Positions 46,290 through 54,467 of a DNA stretch of 64,000 bases are shown piece by piece. The stretch comes from Bradyrhizobium vignae. Lineage in GTDB: Bacteria; Pseudomonadota; Alphaproteobacteria; Rhizobiales; Xanthobacteraceae. Both the position numbers and the translations under genes were made by a program. How positions within the stretch are numbered: the stretch's first letter is position 1; the number at the start of each line of letters is the position of its first letter. The notes beneath the pieces were generated by a model. That model had not been told where the DNA came from and ran no database searches. It saw only the letters and a program-made list of their open reading frames with translations. The stretch lies in contig NZ_RDQF01000019.1 of NCBI RefSeq assembly GCF_004114425.1, positions 62,001 to 126,000 on the forward strand. Direction: 5' to 3'.

Positions 46290-48641
46290 TCACCATTTGA
46301 ACGCCGCCGAGATCTCGTAGGTGCGCGGCGCGCCCAGCAGGATCTGATCGGGATAGAACGGATCGCCCCAGATCGCGTAGCGCTTGTCGGTGATGTTGCG
46401 GACACGGAAGGTCAGGCGGGCCTGGTCGACGGCATTGAAGACGGTCTTCGGGATATCGACGAAGGCGTAGACGTCGCCGACCGTGTAGGCGTTCATCGTC
46501 ACCGTGTTGGCGTCGGTGTTGTAGCGGTCGCCGACATGCCGGCCGACGATGCCGAGCTCTACCGGCCATGGCGTGAAGAACCGGTACGACGCACCGGCAT
46601 TCGCGACGATGCGCGGCACGTTCGGCGGCGTGTTGCCGGAGAACGAGCCACCGACGAAATTGTAGTCGGCATAGCGCGCATCGACATAGGCGATGTTGCC
46701 CCACAGCCGCAGCGGCTCGATCGGTCGCACCGAGGCGGCGAGCTCGACGCCCTTCGATTCCTGCCGCCCGGCGATATTGAGCGCCTGCCCGCCGGCCGCC
46801 GCATAGACATTCTTGCGCAGGATGTCGTAGGCCGAGAACGACCATTCCGCCCGGTTGTCCCAGAACAGGTGCTTGACGCCGGTCTCGTAGGTGCGCGCGG
46901 TAGTCAGGTCGAGCGGCTGGGTCGGCCCGAGCAGGAAGATGTTGTTGGCCGCGATGTCGGCGCCAGTGGCGTACTGGCTGAAGAAGGTCAGGCCGGGAAC
47001 GGCCTCCCAGGTGTAGCCGATGCGGCCGGTGACCGGCGCCCAGTCTTTCGTGAAGGGAAAGCCTGCCTTCTCCAGCCCGGTCTTGTCGGTCCAGTTGCGG
47101 TCGAGCCCGATGTGCTCGACACGCAGGCCGCCGATCAGCGCGAAGCTGCGTGTCAGCTTCAACCGGTCCTCGAACGACAGCGCTTCGTTGTCAATCCGTG
47201 CGGTCTGCCGCTGAGTTGTAAGGGGGCCGTAAAAGCCCCTGTCGAAGTTTACCAGTGGGACGGAGTCGTTCGGGAAGGGGAAGGCCGCTCCGGGCCGAAC
47301 AAAATCAAGAAAGCTCGACGACAAAGTCGTGACGAGGCGATTGTCGAAACCGGCGACGTTCGCGTCCCAAATCAGGTCGGTGATGTTGCCGACAAGACGC
47401 TGGCTGTGCGCGACATAGAAGCGCTCGCGATCCACTAGGTTCGTAGTGGAGTTGAACGCCTCGACTTCGTTGTTGAACCAGGTCCGTTCCGCGCCATAGC
47501 CATAGGCCTGACTCTTGAGCGTCAGGTCGGGCGCCAGCTTCAACTCGAAGCCACCCCGCAGCCACACCTCCTGCGCCACGTTGCGATTGTCGAGGACGTT
47601 GTAATTGGTGTTGAAGGTGCGGTCGTCGATCGTGATAGCGCCAAGATTGGTGTTGTTGTAGTTCGAAACGTAGTTGCCGGAGACGATCCCCGTCGTCGCA
47701 TGCGAGCCGCTGAAAGCGATCGGCACCAGTGGCGCGCCCCAATAGGCCTTGCCGCGGTCCTCGCGGTACTCGATCGCACCCCAGACCTTGAGACTGTCGG
47801 AGATGCGGTAGTTGAGCTGCCCGGACACGTCGAACGTCCTAGTATAGGTGTCGTCGACAAAGCCGTTGAGCGAGGAGCGGCTGATGTCGAAGCGGTAGTC
47901 GAGGCTCCGGACGTTGGTGCTGCCGCCCGAGCCGTAATGGGCGCGGAACGAGTTCAGGGAATCGTACGAGAAATCCGCCTCGTTGCGGATCGCGCCGGTG
48001 TGCGGCTGCTTGGTGACGAAGTTGATCGCGCCGCCCGCGGCGCCCTCGCCCGAGATCAGCGAGGCCGGACCTTTCAGGAATTCCACGGCCTCCAGATTGG
48101 CGGTGTCGACGATCCGCGAGGTCATGTTCTGCGGACCGATCTTGATGCCGTTGTAGAGCGTGTTGATCTGGCTGTTGGTGAAGCCGCGCATCGAGAAGGC
48201 AGAAGGTTCAGCAGGATTGTCGCCGGAGGTGACGCCGACGGCGCCCTGCGCCACCTCGGACACTGTTCGATAGCCCTGCTCGCGCATGGTCTCGGCGGAG
48301 ATCACCTCGACCGTCGCGGGCGTCTGCCGCACCGTCAGGCCGAGCCGTGACGCACTTTCGGCAACGGCATTGCTGTTGAGCGGCGTTTGCGCCGTCGCAT
48401 CCGGCGTGGCGGGTTTTGGTGCTGCGGATACAGCCGCCGCCCTGCGCGCTGCCGCGCGACGCGCGCCCGGTGCGTCCCGGGCAGCCGGCTTGCGCGGTTG
48501 GGCGGGCGATACCTCGACGGGCGGCAGCGGCTCCCGGGCTTGCTGCGCCAGTGCGGCCGGCAAATCAACAACGGCAAGTAATGTGAATGCGACGGAGGCA
48601 AGCGGGAAGCGGCGCGGTCGTACGTTACGGATGGAAGACAC
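46290..48641 (-). CDS. TonB-dependent receptor, siderophore-receptor type, under B12 riboswitch
   Basis: This 783-residue outer-membrane receptor has a signal peptide, an Ala/Arg/Pro-rich linker (about 45-75) and a plug domain. The plug holds QTPATVEVISAETMREQGY, RGFTNSQINTLYNGI and EFLKGPASLISGEGAAGGAINFVTK. A 22-strand barrel follows and ends in AAFKW with the usual final aromatic. By sequence it is FhuA/FpvA-like, not classical BtuB. A cobalamin riboswitch precedes it, which points to corrinoid or cobalt-chelate import. The start is GTG, after GAGG. A PepSY protein is co-transcribed downstream. Confidence 0.88.
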   Translation of the reverse strand: MSSIRNVRPRRFPLASVAFTLLAVVDLPAALAQQAREPLPPVEVSPAQPRKPAARDAPGARRAAARRAAAVSAAPKPATPDATAQTPLNSNAVAESASRLGLTVRQTPATVEVISAETMREQGYRTVSEVAQGAVGVTSGDNPAEPSAFSMRGFTNSQINTLYNGIKIGPQNMTSRIVDTANLEAVEFLKGPASLISGEGAAGGAINFVTKQPHTGAIRNEADFSYDSLNSFRAHYGSGGSTNVRSLDYRFDISRSSLNGFVDDTYTRTFDVSGQLNYRISDSLKVWGAIEYREDRGKAYWGAPLVPIAFSGSHATTGIVSGNYVSNYNNTNLGAITIDDRTFNTNYNVLDNRNVAQEVWLRGGFELKLAPDLTLKSQAYGYGAERTWFNNEVEAFNSTTNLVDRERFYVAHSQRLVGNITDLIWDANVAGFDNRLVTTLSSSFLDFVRPGAAFPFPNDSVPLVNFDRGFYGPLTTQRQTARIDNEALSFEDRLKLTRSFALIGGLRVEHIGLDRNWTDKTGLEKAGFPFTKDWAPVTGRIGYTWEAVPGLTFFSQYATGADIAANNIFLLGPTQPLDLTTARTYETGVKHLFWDNRAEWSFSAYDILRKNVYAAAGGQALNIAGRQESKGVELAASVRPIEPLRLWGNIAYVDARYADYNFVGGSFSGNTPPNVPRIVANAGASYRFFTPWPVELGIVGRHVGDRYNTDANTVTMNAYTVGDVYAFVDIPKTVFNAVDQARLTFRVRNITDKRYAIWGDPFYPDQILLGAPRTYEISAAFKW

Positions 48642-48769
48642 GGTATAGGACCTCGGTATGACGTCAGTGGCACGTCACAGCGAACGAGGTCTCACCCTTG
48701 GCCTTGAGCCGTCCGATGAAGCCGAATGTCTGTACTCCCCGACCGACATCTTCGCGTGTGACCACGGCT

Positions 48770-48925
48770 GACGACAGGTCTCCTGGCTCGCGGGTCATGA
48801 CCGCTTCGTCGCCTTCCCGGGACCGAGGACCCAGTGGCTCGTGACGAAGGATTATCCGCTCACAGTTGCGGGGGCAGCCACGGTATTGGGGACAACGCCC
48901 CGCACCGCATTCCCTTTTCATTCCC
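48770..48925 (-). promoter_or_regulatory. Cobalamin riboswitch (TonB receptor operon)
   Basis: Read on the - strand, the stretch shows the ordered conserved parts of the B12 element: AAAGGGAATGCGGTGCG, CCCGCAACTGTGAGCGG, the B12 box GAGCCACTGGG, GGGAAGGCGACGAAG and the closing GCGAGCCAGGAGACC. It lies about 130 bases upstream of the receptor GTG start. High adenosylcobalamin should shut the receptor operon off. I see no clear terminator in the spacer, so control may be at translation. Confidence 0.93.
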
Positions 48926-49028
48926 TCTCGGGAAAACCGTCGCGAGCATCTAGGATTACCACCAGGACAGAGTCAATGTGGCAGTTGCGGCGTTGTGGCC
49001 ACAGCGACCAACTTCCTTGGAGATAAGC

Positions 49029-49601
49029 ATGGAAGGCGAGACGCTCCTCTGGTTGATCCGGCATGCGGCCGTCGAGGGCGCGGCCGGAGCGATCCATGCA
49101 GACGATGCGCGGGCCGATCTCGGCGATCACGCGGCATTGGCGGCTCTGCGGCAGCGCTTGCCGCCGGACGCCACCAGCTATGCCAGCCCGTCGCGACGCA
49201 CGGTCGAGACGGCGCGCGCACTGGGGCTCGCACCGGAGTTGGTCAGCGAATTCCGCGAGCAGGATTTCGGTGACTGGACCGGCCATCGGCATGACGAGCT
49301 CGCCGCGACCGGTGGCGATGCCTATGCGCAGTTCTGGCGCGATCCGGCGCGCGGACAGCCGCCGAACGGCGAAAGCTTTGTCGATCAGGTCGCGCGCGTC
49401 CGGCTGGGTCTGTCGCGGATTGGCGCAGGCTCCGCAGCGCTGGTCGTACATTCCGGCACCATCCGCGCCGCGCTCTGCATCGCGCTGGACCTGACACCGC
49501 AAGCCGCCTTGCGCTTCGTGATCGATCCGCTGTCGCTCACCCGGATCGATCGGCTCGCGAACGGCTGGCGCGTCGTTTCCGTCAATCAGCGTATCAGCTA
49601 G
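49029..49601 (+). CDS. Histidine phosphatase family protein (CobC-like)
   Basis: This 190-residue phosphoglycerate-mutase-fold phosphatase has the phospho-accepting His12 in LIRHAAVEG (RHA instead of the common RHG), Arg56, Glu77 (FREQDFGDWTG) and His141 (VVHSGT). It lies tail to tail with cobT, overlapping it by eight bases. That supports a role as alpha-ribazole phosphatase in the nucleotide-loop assembly of cobalamin. The assignment from the fold is firm; the substrate is from context. GGAG precedes the ATG. The promoter must lie between the divergent riboswitch leader and this start, partly inside 48925-49028. Confidence 0.8.
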   Translation: MEGETLLWLIRHAAVEGAAGAIHADDARADLGDHAALAALRQRLPPDATSYASPSRRTVETARALGLAPELVSEFREQDFGDWTGHRHDELAATGGDAYAQFWRDPARGQPPNGESFVDQVARVRLGLSRIGAGSAALVVHSGTIRAALCIALDLTPQAALRFVIDPLSLTRIDRLANGWRVVSVNQRIS

Positions 49602-50646
49602 GCCGATCCGGTACGTTGGCCTGTGCGAACGTCGCCATTCCGTTGTGAAGCGCACAGGCCGAGCGGACCAGCGGCAGCGCGATGGCCGCACCCGATCCTT
49701 CGCCAAGCCTGAGATCGAGGCTGATCAGCGGCTGCACGTCCAGGGCCCGAAGCACGAGGCGATGCCCCAGCTCTGCCGATTGATGCGAAGGCAACAGGTA
49801 AGGCTGGCACGACGGATTGAGCCGCACTGCTGCCAGGGCCGCGACCGACACGATGAAGCCGTCGATCAGCACAGGGATGCGGCTCTGCGCGGCCGCAATG
49901 ATCGCACCTGAGATCGCCGCGATCTCGAGGCCGCCGACGGCGCACAGGATCTTCTCGGCCGAGGCTCCGGCAACGCCGTGGCGTGCAATCGCCGCATCGA
50001 TCACCCGCGCCTTGTGCGCGCGGCCCAATGCATCGACGCCGGTGCCGCTGCCCGCGATCTCCTCGGCACTCACGCCGAGCAAGCTCGCCGCGATCGCCGC
50101 TGACGTGGTGGTGTTGCCAATGCCCATCTCGCCGAAGATCAGGAGATCAGGCTGGCTGGCTTCCGCACGCGCTACCGCGCGCTGGCCGGCGCCGAAGGCG
50201 TAGGCCAATTCCGTGGGCGTGAGCGCGGCCTCGACACTGAAATCGCGCGTGCCGCTGCGCGGCTTGTCGGTGACGATTCCGGGCATCTGCGCTTCGGCCA
50301 GCGTGCCGGCATCGACCACCTCGAGGTTTGAGCCCAGCTCGCGCGCCAGCACCGAGATCGCGGCGCCACCGGAGGCAAAATTCGCCATCATCGCGATGGT
50401 CACGGCTTGCGGATAGGCCGACACGCCTTGCGCGACGATGCCGTGATCGCCCGCGAAGATGATGATCGGCACGCGCGCCGCACGCGGCCGCTCAGTCGCT
50501 TGCAAGCCCGCAAGCTCGATCGCGAGCTGCTCGAGCCGGCCGAGCGCGCCGGTCGGCTTCGTCAGTTGCGCCTGCCGCGTAGCGGCCGCCTCGCGATGGA
50601 CTGCGGAGATCTCGGGGCAGTTCCGGTAAACCCATTCGGGAAGCAT
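49594..50646 (-). CDS. cobT: Nicotinate-nucleotide-dimethylbenzimidazole phosphoribosyltransferase
   Basis: This 350-residue CobT-family enzyme makes alpha-ribazole phosphate, the lower ligand of cobalamin, from nicotinate mononucleotide and dimethylbenzimidazole. Visible are KPTGALGRLEQLA, FAGDHGIVAQGVSAYPQ, GEMGIGNTTTSAA and, near the C-terminus, DLRLGEGSGAA with the catalytic Glu. Length equals the family standard (about 340-355). Last gene of the riboswitch-controlled run cbiM-cobF-cobT. Confidence 0.95.
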   Translation of the reverse strand: MLPEWVYRNCPEISAVHREAAATRQAQLTKPTGALGRLEQLAIELAGLQATERPRAARVPIIIFAGDHGIVAQGVSAYPQAVTIAMMANFASGGAAISVLARELGSNLEVVDAGTLAEAQMPGIVTDKPRSGTRDFSVEAALTPTELAYAFGAGQRAVARAEASQPDLLIFGEMGIGNTTTSAAIAASLLGVSAEEIAGSGTGVDALGRAHKARVIDAAIARHGVAGASAEKILCAVGGLEIAAISGAIIAAAQSRIPVLIDGFIVSVAALAAVRLNPSCQPYLLPSHQSAELGHRLVLRALDVQPLISLDLRLGEGSGAAIALPLVRSACALHNGMATFAQANVPDRPS

Positions 50647-50652
50647 GCTGCC

Positions 50653-51402
50653 TCAACGCCTTCGCTTGAGAATGTAACTGTCCATGATCCAGCCGTGCCG
50701 CTCACGCGCCTCTTGCCGCGACGCGACGATGCGCGGGCCGACCTCGGCCAGCACGCCGGACATGATGATCTGATCGGGCATGCCGAGATAGGCCCCCCAC
50801 CAAATGTGGAGCCCGGCCGGATCGAGCGACTGAAACGCCGTGCCGCCGTCGAGCATCACCACCACGGTATCGACGCCTTGCGGCCAGCCGCCGTCGCGCA
50901 AACGCCGACCCGTCGTCACCAGGAACGGCTCGCCGATATCGTTGAGTGGTAGCGCATGCGCGGCGCACAGCGCCTGGATCGAGGTGATGCCGGGTACGAC
51001 TTCGATATTCGGTAGTGGATCGAGCCGGCGCGCAATGCGTAACGAAGAGTCGTAGAGCGATGGATCGCCCCAGATCAGCAGCGCGACCTTGCCGTCACCT
51101 TGGCGATGCCTCGCGATGGTCTGCGACCAGGTCGCGGCCACCGCATCATGCCAATCGTCGACGCCCTTGCGGTAATCAGCTTCACCGCCATCGCGCACGG
51201 GAAGATCGAATTCGGCGATGACTGCCTTGTCGCTGGCGAGCACCTCGGCGCAGATCGTCCGTCTGAGATCCGCAAGATCGGACTTCGCAGTCCCCTTGCG
51301 CGGGATCAGGACGAGATCGGCCTCATTGATGGCTTGAATCGCGGCGCGCGTGAGCTGCTCGGGATCGCCGCAACCGATACCTATCAGAGAGAGCGTGAGC
51401 AT
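50653..51402 (-). CDS. cobF: Precorrin-6A synthase (deacetylating)
   Basis: This 249-residue SAM-dependent tetrapyrrole methylase makes precorrin-6A by C-1 methylation and loss of acetate, a step found only in the aerobic pathway. The start at 51402 gives MLTLSLIGIGCGDPEQLT, matching the CobF opening. An upstream ATG would overlap cbiM and add an Arg-rich tail. WGDPSLYDS and EVVPGITSIQALCA follow, then the C-terminal WWGAYLGMPDQIIMSG of CobF. A GC-rich hairpin precedes the start and no good ribosome site is seen. Confidence 0.93.
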   Translation of the reverse strand: MLTLSLIGIGCGDPEQLTRAAIQAINEADLVLIPRKGTAKSDLADLRRTICAEVLASDKAVIAEFDLPVRDGGEADYRKGVDDWHDAVAATWSQTIARHRQGDGKVALLIWGDPSLYDSSLRIARRLDPLPNIEVVPGITSIQALCAAHALPLNDIGEPFLVTTGRRLRDGGWPQGVDTVVVMLDGGTAFQSLDPAGLHIWWGAYLGMPDQIIMSGVLAEVGPRIVASRQEARERHGWIMDSYILKRRR

Positions 51403-51414
51403 CGCGAGCGCGAC

Positions 51415-51435
51415 GGGCGGCCGCTGCGGCCGCCC
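51415..51435 (-). other. GC-rich hairpin between cbiM and cobF
   Basis: GGGCGGCCG and CGGCCGCCC (51415-51423 and 51427-51435) form a perfect 9-bp stem around a 3-base loop, 13 bases from both the cbiM stop and the cobF start. It probably sets the relative expression of importer and enzyme. Confidence 0.6.
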
Positions 51436-51448
51436 ATTCGCTTGTCTC

Positions 51449-52126
51449 TCAGGCCGCGTTGTGCAGGCGCGGCGTGACGAGGCCGGGCGCAGTGACGCCA
51501 CGCAGCGATTTCGCCAGCGCCAGCACGGCGAGATCGGCGAGCGGCTCGATCACGACGACCAGCGCATAGGATCCGGCAAACGCCGCGATGTTGGCGAGGT
51601 TGGTCGCGCCGAAGCCGGAGCCGTAAAGCGCCCAGAACGCCACCCAGGCGACGATGCCGGACTGATAGGCGGTCGAGAGCGCCAGCGCTTGGCGGTATTG
51701 CAGATCGACGTAGGCCGTATTGCGCGGAATGATCCGCGTCGCGAGCGCCTGGATCGCAAACAGCGGCACCAGGAGCGTGGTGACGTTCATGCCATATTGC
51801 GGCAGGTCGGTCGGCACGAACAACACGCCCTGGAGCAAGAGGCCGAACGCGAGGCCAAAGGCTGCGGGCGCAGCACCAAACAGCAGGAATAGGGTCGAGC
51901 CGAGGATGAAGTGCACCTCGGACACGCCGACCGGGAAGTGCGGCAGGATTTGGAAGAAGGTGAAGACAAGGCCCGTGGTGGCCAAGGTGCGCGCCGCGAA
52001 CGAGCCAACGCCCTGCTCGCGCACGGTTTCGGCCGCGAGCTTGAAGGCAACGCCGCCTGCGGCGATGCCGGTTGCGTAACTCAACACGAGCTTGGCGCCC
52101 GTCACGATCCCGGGTTCGATATGCAT
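51449..52126 (-). CDS. cbiM: CbiM family cobalt transport protein (ECF S-component type)
   Basis: This 225-residue membrane protein starts MHIEPGIVTGAKL. The N-terminal Met-His is the Co2+ ligand loop typical of CbiM/NikM. About six hydrophobic helices follow, with HFPVGVSEVHFILGST giving further His/Glu near the site. It takes up cobalt ions for the corrin ring. No cbiN, cbiQ or cbiO gene is in the window, so it works alone or with ATPase parts encoded elsewhere. It is the first gene after a cobalamin riboswitch. AAGGAA precedes the ATG. Confidence 0.88.
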   Translation of the reverse strand: MHIEPGIVTGAKLVLSYATGIAAGGVAFKLAAETVREQGVGSFAARTLATTGLVFTFFQILPHFPVGVSEVHFILGSTLFLLFGAAPAAFGLAFGLLLQGVLFVPTDLPQYGMNVTTLLVPLFAIQALATRIIPRNTAYVDLQYRQALALSTAYQSGIVAWVAFWALYGSGFGATNLANIAAFAGSYALVVVIEPLADLAVLALAKSLRGVTAPGLVTPRLHNAA

Positions 52127-52177
52127 GGCTCAATTCCTTCCTGCCGTCACACCCGACGGCCTTGGCCTCGAAATTTG

Positions 52178-52345
52178 CAGGGCCGGTCTCCTGGCTCGCG
52201 GTTCACTGGGGTTCTCCGGCCTTCCCGGACCTTGCGGCCCAGTGGCTGATCGGAGCCCCTCACCGCTTACAGTCGCGGGGGCGGCTGGGGTTTTGGGCGC
52301 CGCAATTGGGTCCGCCCACCCCCATTCCCGTTTATGCTCCGGCGC
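52178..52345 (-). promoter_or_regulatory. Cobalamin riboswitch (cbiM-cobF-cobT operon)
   Basis: On the - strand the conserved parts follow in order: AAACGGGAATGGGGGTG, CCCCCGCGACTGTAAGCGG, the B12 box ATCAGCCACTGGG, CCGGGAAGGCCGG and GCGAGCCAGGAGACC. It fills most of the 302-base gap between cobA and cbiM. Between it and the start codon a 6-bp hairpin (52143-52148 with 52155-52160) ends just before the AAGGAA ribosome site and could serve as expression platform. Confidence 0.93.
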
Positions 52346-52428
52346 TTTGCGCCGCGTTGAGCACCATGCCTCTCTTGTGTGCCCCTTTCGTATCGCAGGC
52401 GTCAAGGGGCGACTGGCTGCGGGAGCCG

Positions 52429-53160
52429 TCATGACGGATATTCCCCGGCCAGCGCGCCGAACAGAATCACGGCGGCGGTGGAAGCCGCCCCACCGCGCGC
52501 AAGCTGCTCGGCGAGCTCGACAATGGTGGTGCGGACCAGCCGTTCGTCCGATCTCCCGAGAGATTCGGCGAACAGCGCCGGGGTGCTTGGCGCGAGGCCA
52601 TGCGCGATCAATTTTGCGGCAAGCGCCGGAAAGGTGCGCCGGCCCATATAGACCACAGTCGTGGCCTCGGGGTCGGCCAGCGCCGCCCAATTCAGGTTTG
52701 GTGGCAATTCCCCGGTGACATCGGCCCCGGTCACGAACTGCACCCGTCGCGAGGTGTGCCGTCGGGTCAGCGGAATTCCTGCTCGCGCCGCGGCGACGCA
52801 GGCTGAGGTGACTCCGGGAACGATCTCGTAGCCGATGCCGGCCTCGCGCAGCGTTTCGATCTCTTCCTCGAGCCGGCCGAAAATGCCGGCATCGCCCGAC
52901 TTCAGCCGCACCACGCGCACGCCGGTTGCGGCATAGTCGACCAGGAGACGGTTGACATGGTGCTGCTTGGTCGAAGGACGCCCGGCCCGCTTTCCCACCG
53001 CGACAAGATTGGCCCCGGGCCGCGCGAGGTCGAGGATCGCGCCGGACGCAAGGTCGTCATAGAGCACGACGTCCGCCTCGCGCAGCCGCGCGGCGCCCTT
53101 CACGGTGAGGAGCTCGGGATCGCCAGGACCGGCGGAGACGAAGGAGACAAAACCGCTCAC
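52429..53160 (-). CDS. cobA: Uroporphyrinogen-III C-methyltransferase
   Basis: This 243-residue SAM methylase of the CobA/SUMT type converts uroporphyrinogen III to precorrin-2, the entry to corrins and sirohaem. It shows VSAGPGDPELLTVKGAARL, VVRLKSGDAGIFGR and YEIVPGVTSACVAAA. No CysG-like dehydrogenase/chelatase domain is present, as expected for a cobalamin SUMT. Start is GTG overlapping the cobB stop (GTGA), with GGAGG upstream. Last gene of the long cob run before the second riboswitch. Confidence 0.94.
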   Translation of the reverse strand: MSGFVSFVSAGPGDPELLTVKGAARLREADVVLYDDLASGAILDLARPGANLVAVGKRAGRPSTKQHHVNRLLVDYAATGVRVVRLKSGDAGIFGRLEEEIETLREAGIGYEIVPGVTSACVAAARAGIPLTRRHTSRRVQFVTGADVTGELPPNLNWAALADPEATTVVYMGRRTFPALAAKLIAHGLAPSTPALFAESLGRSDERLVRTTIVELAEQLARGGAASTAAVILFGALAGEYPS

Positions 53161-54467
53161 CGGTCCTCCGCGATCAGATGAAAGAACGTGCCGGTGGCAT
53201 GGCCACGGCGCGAGCCGGTCTCGGCAATGACGGTGCCGGTTGCATCGTGCACCACGGCCAGCGGCGTATCGGGTTGGGCAACGATGGTCGAATAGTGGAA
53301 CTCATGGCCGCGCAGGCGTGCGCCGGCCTCATGCCCCGGCATCGGCGCAGCCAGTTCGGCGAGGCGATAGCCCAGATGCATGCGGCGCCTGGCAAAGCTG
53401 GTCTCCAGGCCGAGCAGCCCCGCCATCTCATGGCGGACGCCGTCGGCATCGGTCAAAGCGGCACCCAGCACCATATAGCCCCCGCATTCGCCGTGCACGG
53501 GCCGCGTCTCCGCGAAGCCGCGAAGGCCGCTGCGAAAGCGCGCGTTGGCCGCGATCCTGCCGGCATGAAGCTCGGGATAGCCGCCCGGCAGCCAGCACAC
53601 GTTGGCGCTTGCATCGGGTGCTTCGTCAGCCAGCGGCGAGAACGGCACTATCTCGGCGCCCGCCGCGCGCCAGGCTTCCAGCATATGCGGATAGACGAAC
53701 GAGAATGCCGCATCCCGAGCCAGCGCAATGCGCTGGCCCGGCGGCGTCACATTCAAACCGTTCGTTGCAGGATGCGGCGACCATTTGGCTGCCGATTGCA
53801 GCACCGCATCGAGATCGACGTGCTCGGCGATAAAGCGCGCGGCCTCGTCGATCAGCTTGCCGATCTCCGCCTGCTCCTCGGCCTGCACGAGGCCAAGATG
53901 CCGCTTCGGCAGGCTGATCTCGGCATGGCGCGGCAGCGCGCCGAACACGGCAACGCCGACCTCGTTCAGCGCGCGCCGCACGAGGTCTTCATGACGCGGG
54001 CTGGCGACGCGGTTGAGCACGACGCCCGCAAGGCGCACGCCGGGGCGATAGTCGCGAAGGCCCGCGGCAATCGCCGCCGCCGTCTGCGCCTGTCCCGAGG
54101 GATCGATCACCAGCACCACCGGCCAGCCCAGCATCTCCGCAATGTCCGCGGTCGCACCTGTGCCGGAGACGCCACGTGCGGCGACACCGTCGAACAGGCC
54201 CATCGAGCCCTCGGCGAGCACGACGTCGGCATCGGCACCGCGGCCGACGAGGTGCGCAATGCTCACGCGATCCATCGCCCAGCTGTCGACGTTGACGGAG
54301 GGGCGCCCCGTCGCCGCGGCGTGGAACGCGGGATCGATATAGTCAGGGCCGCTCTTGAAGCACTGCACGTTCAGGCCGCGATTGCGCCAGGCGCGGGCGA
54401 GCGCCAGGGTCAGCGTGGTCTTGCCCACTCCGGAGGCAGGTGCGGAGATGACGAGGCCCGCCGCCAT
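53157..54467 (-). CDS. cobB: Hydrogenobyrinate/cobyrinate a,c-diamide synthase
   Basis: This 436-residue enzyme amidates the a and c side chains using glutamine and ATP. The N-terminal P-loop APASGVGKTTLTLALA is at residues about 9-24. A C-terminal class I glutaminase-like domain has the Cys nucleophile in HGECGGYMVLG and His in GHEFHYS. GGAGG precedes the ATG at 54467; cobM ends on the same base (TGATG). In the aerobic pathway its substrate is hydrogenobyrinic acid, just before CobN cobalt insertion. Confidence 0.95.
   Translation of the reverse strand: MAAGLVISAPASGVGKTTLTLALARAWRNRGLNVQCFKSGPDYIDPAFHAAATGRPSVNVDSWAMDRVSIAHLVGRGADADVVLAEGSMGLFDGVAARGVSGTGATADIAEMLGWPVVLVIDPSGQAQTAAAIAAGLRDYRPGVRLAGVVLNRVASPRHEDLVRRALNEVGVAVFGALPRHAEISLPKRHLGLVQAEEQAEIGKLIDEAARFIAEHVDLDAVLQSAAKWSPHPATNGLNVTPPGQRIALARDAAFSFVYPHMLEAWRAAGAEIVPFSPLADEAPDASANVCWLPGGYPELHAGRIAANARFRSGLRGFAETRPVHGECGGYMVLGAALTDADGVRHEMAGLLGLETSFARRRMHLGYRLAELAAPMPGHEAGARLRGHEFHYSTIVAQPDTPLAVVHDATGTVIAETGSRRGHATGTFFHLIAEDR

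Noticed and set aside
45828..47438. Open frame of 536 codons on the + strand
   Set aside because: Spans the antisense of two real genes (PepSY and TonB receptor) and their gap; no family features.
48763..48921. Upstream part of a small - strand open frame beginning MKRECGAG
   Set aside because: It covers the conserved riboswitch core, so its codons are explained by RNA structure; only the 3' tail is kept as a weak leader-peptide idea.
48642..52428. Possible CRISPR or repeat elements from the two similar GC-rich blocks
   Set aside because: The similarity of 48.8-48.9 kb and 52.2-52.3 kb is explained by both being cobalamin riboswitches; no regular short repeats with spacers exist.
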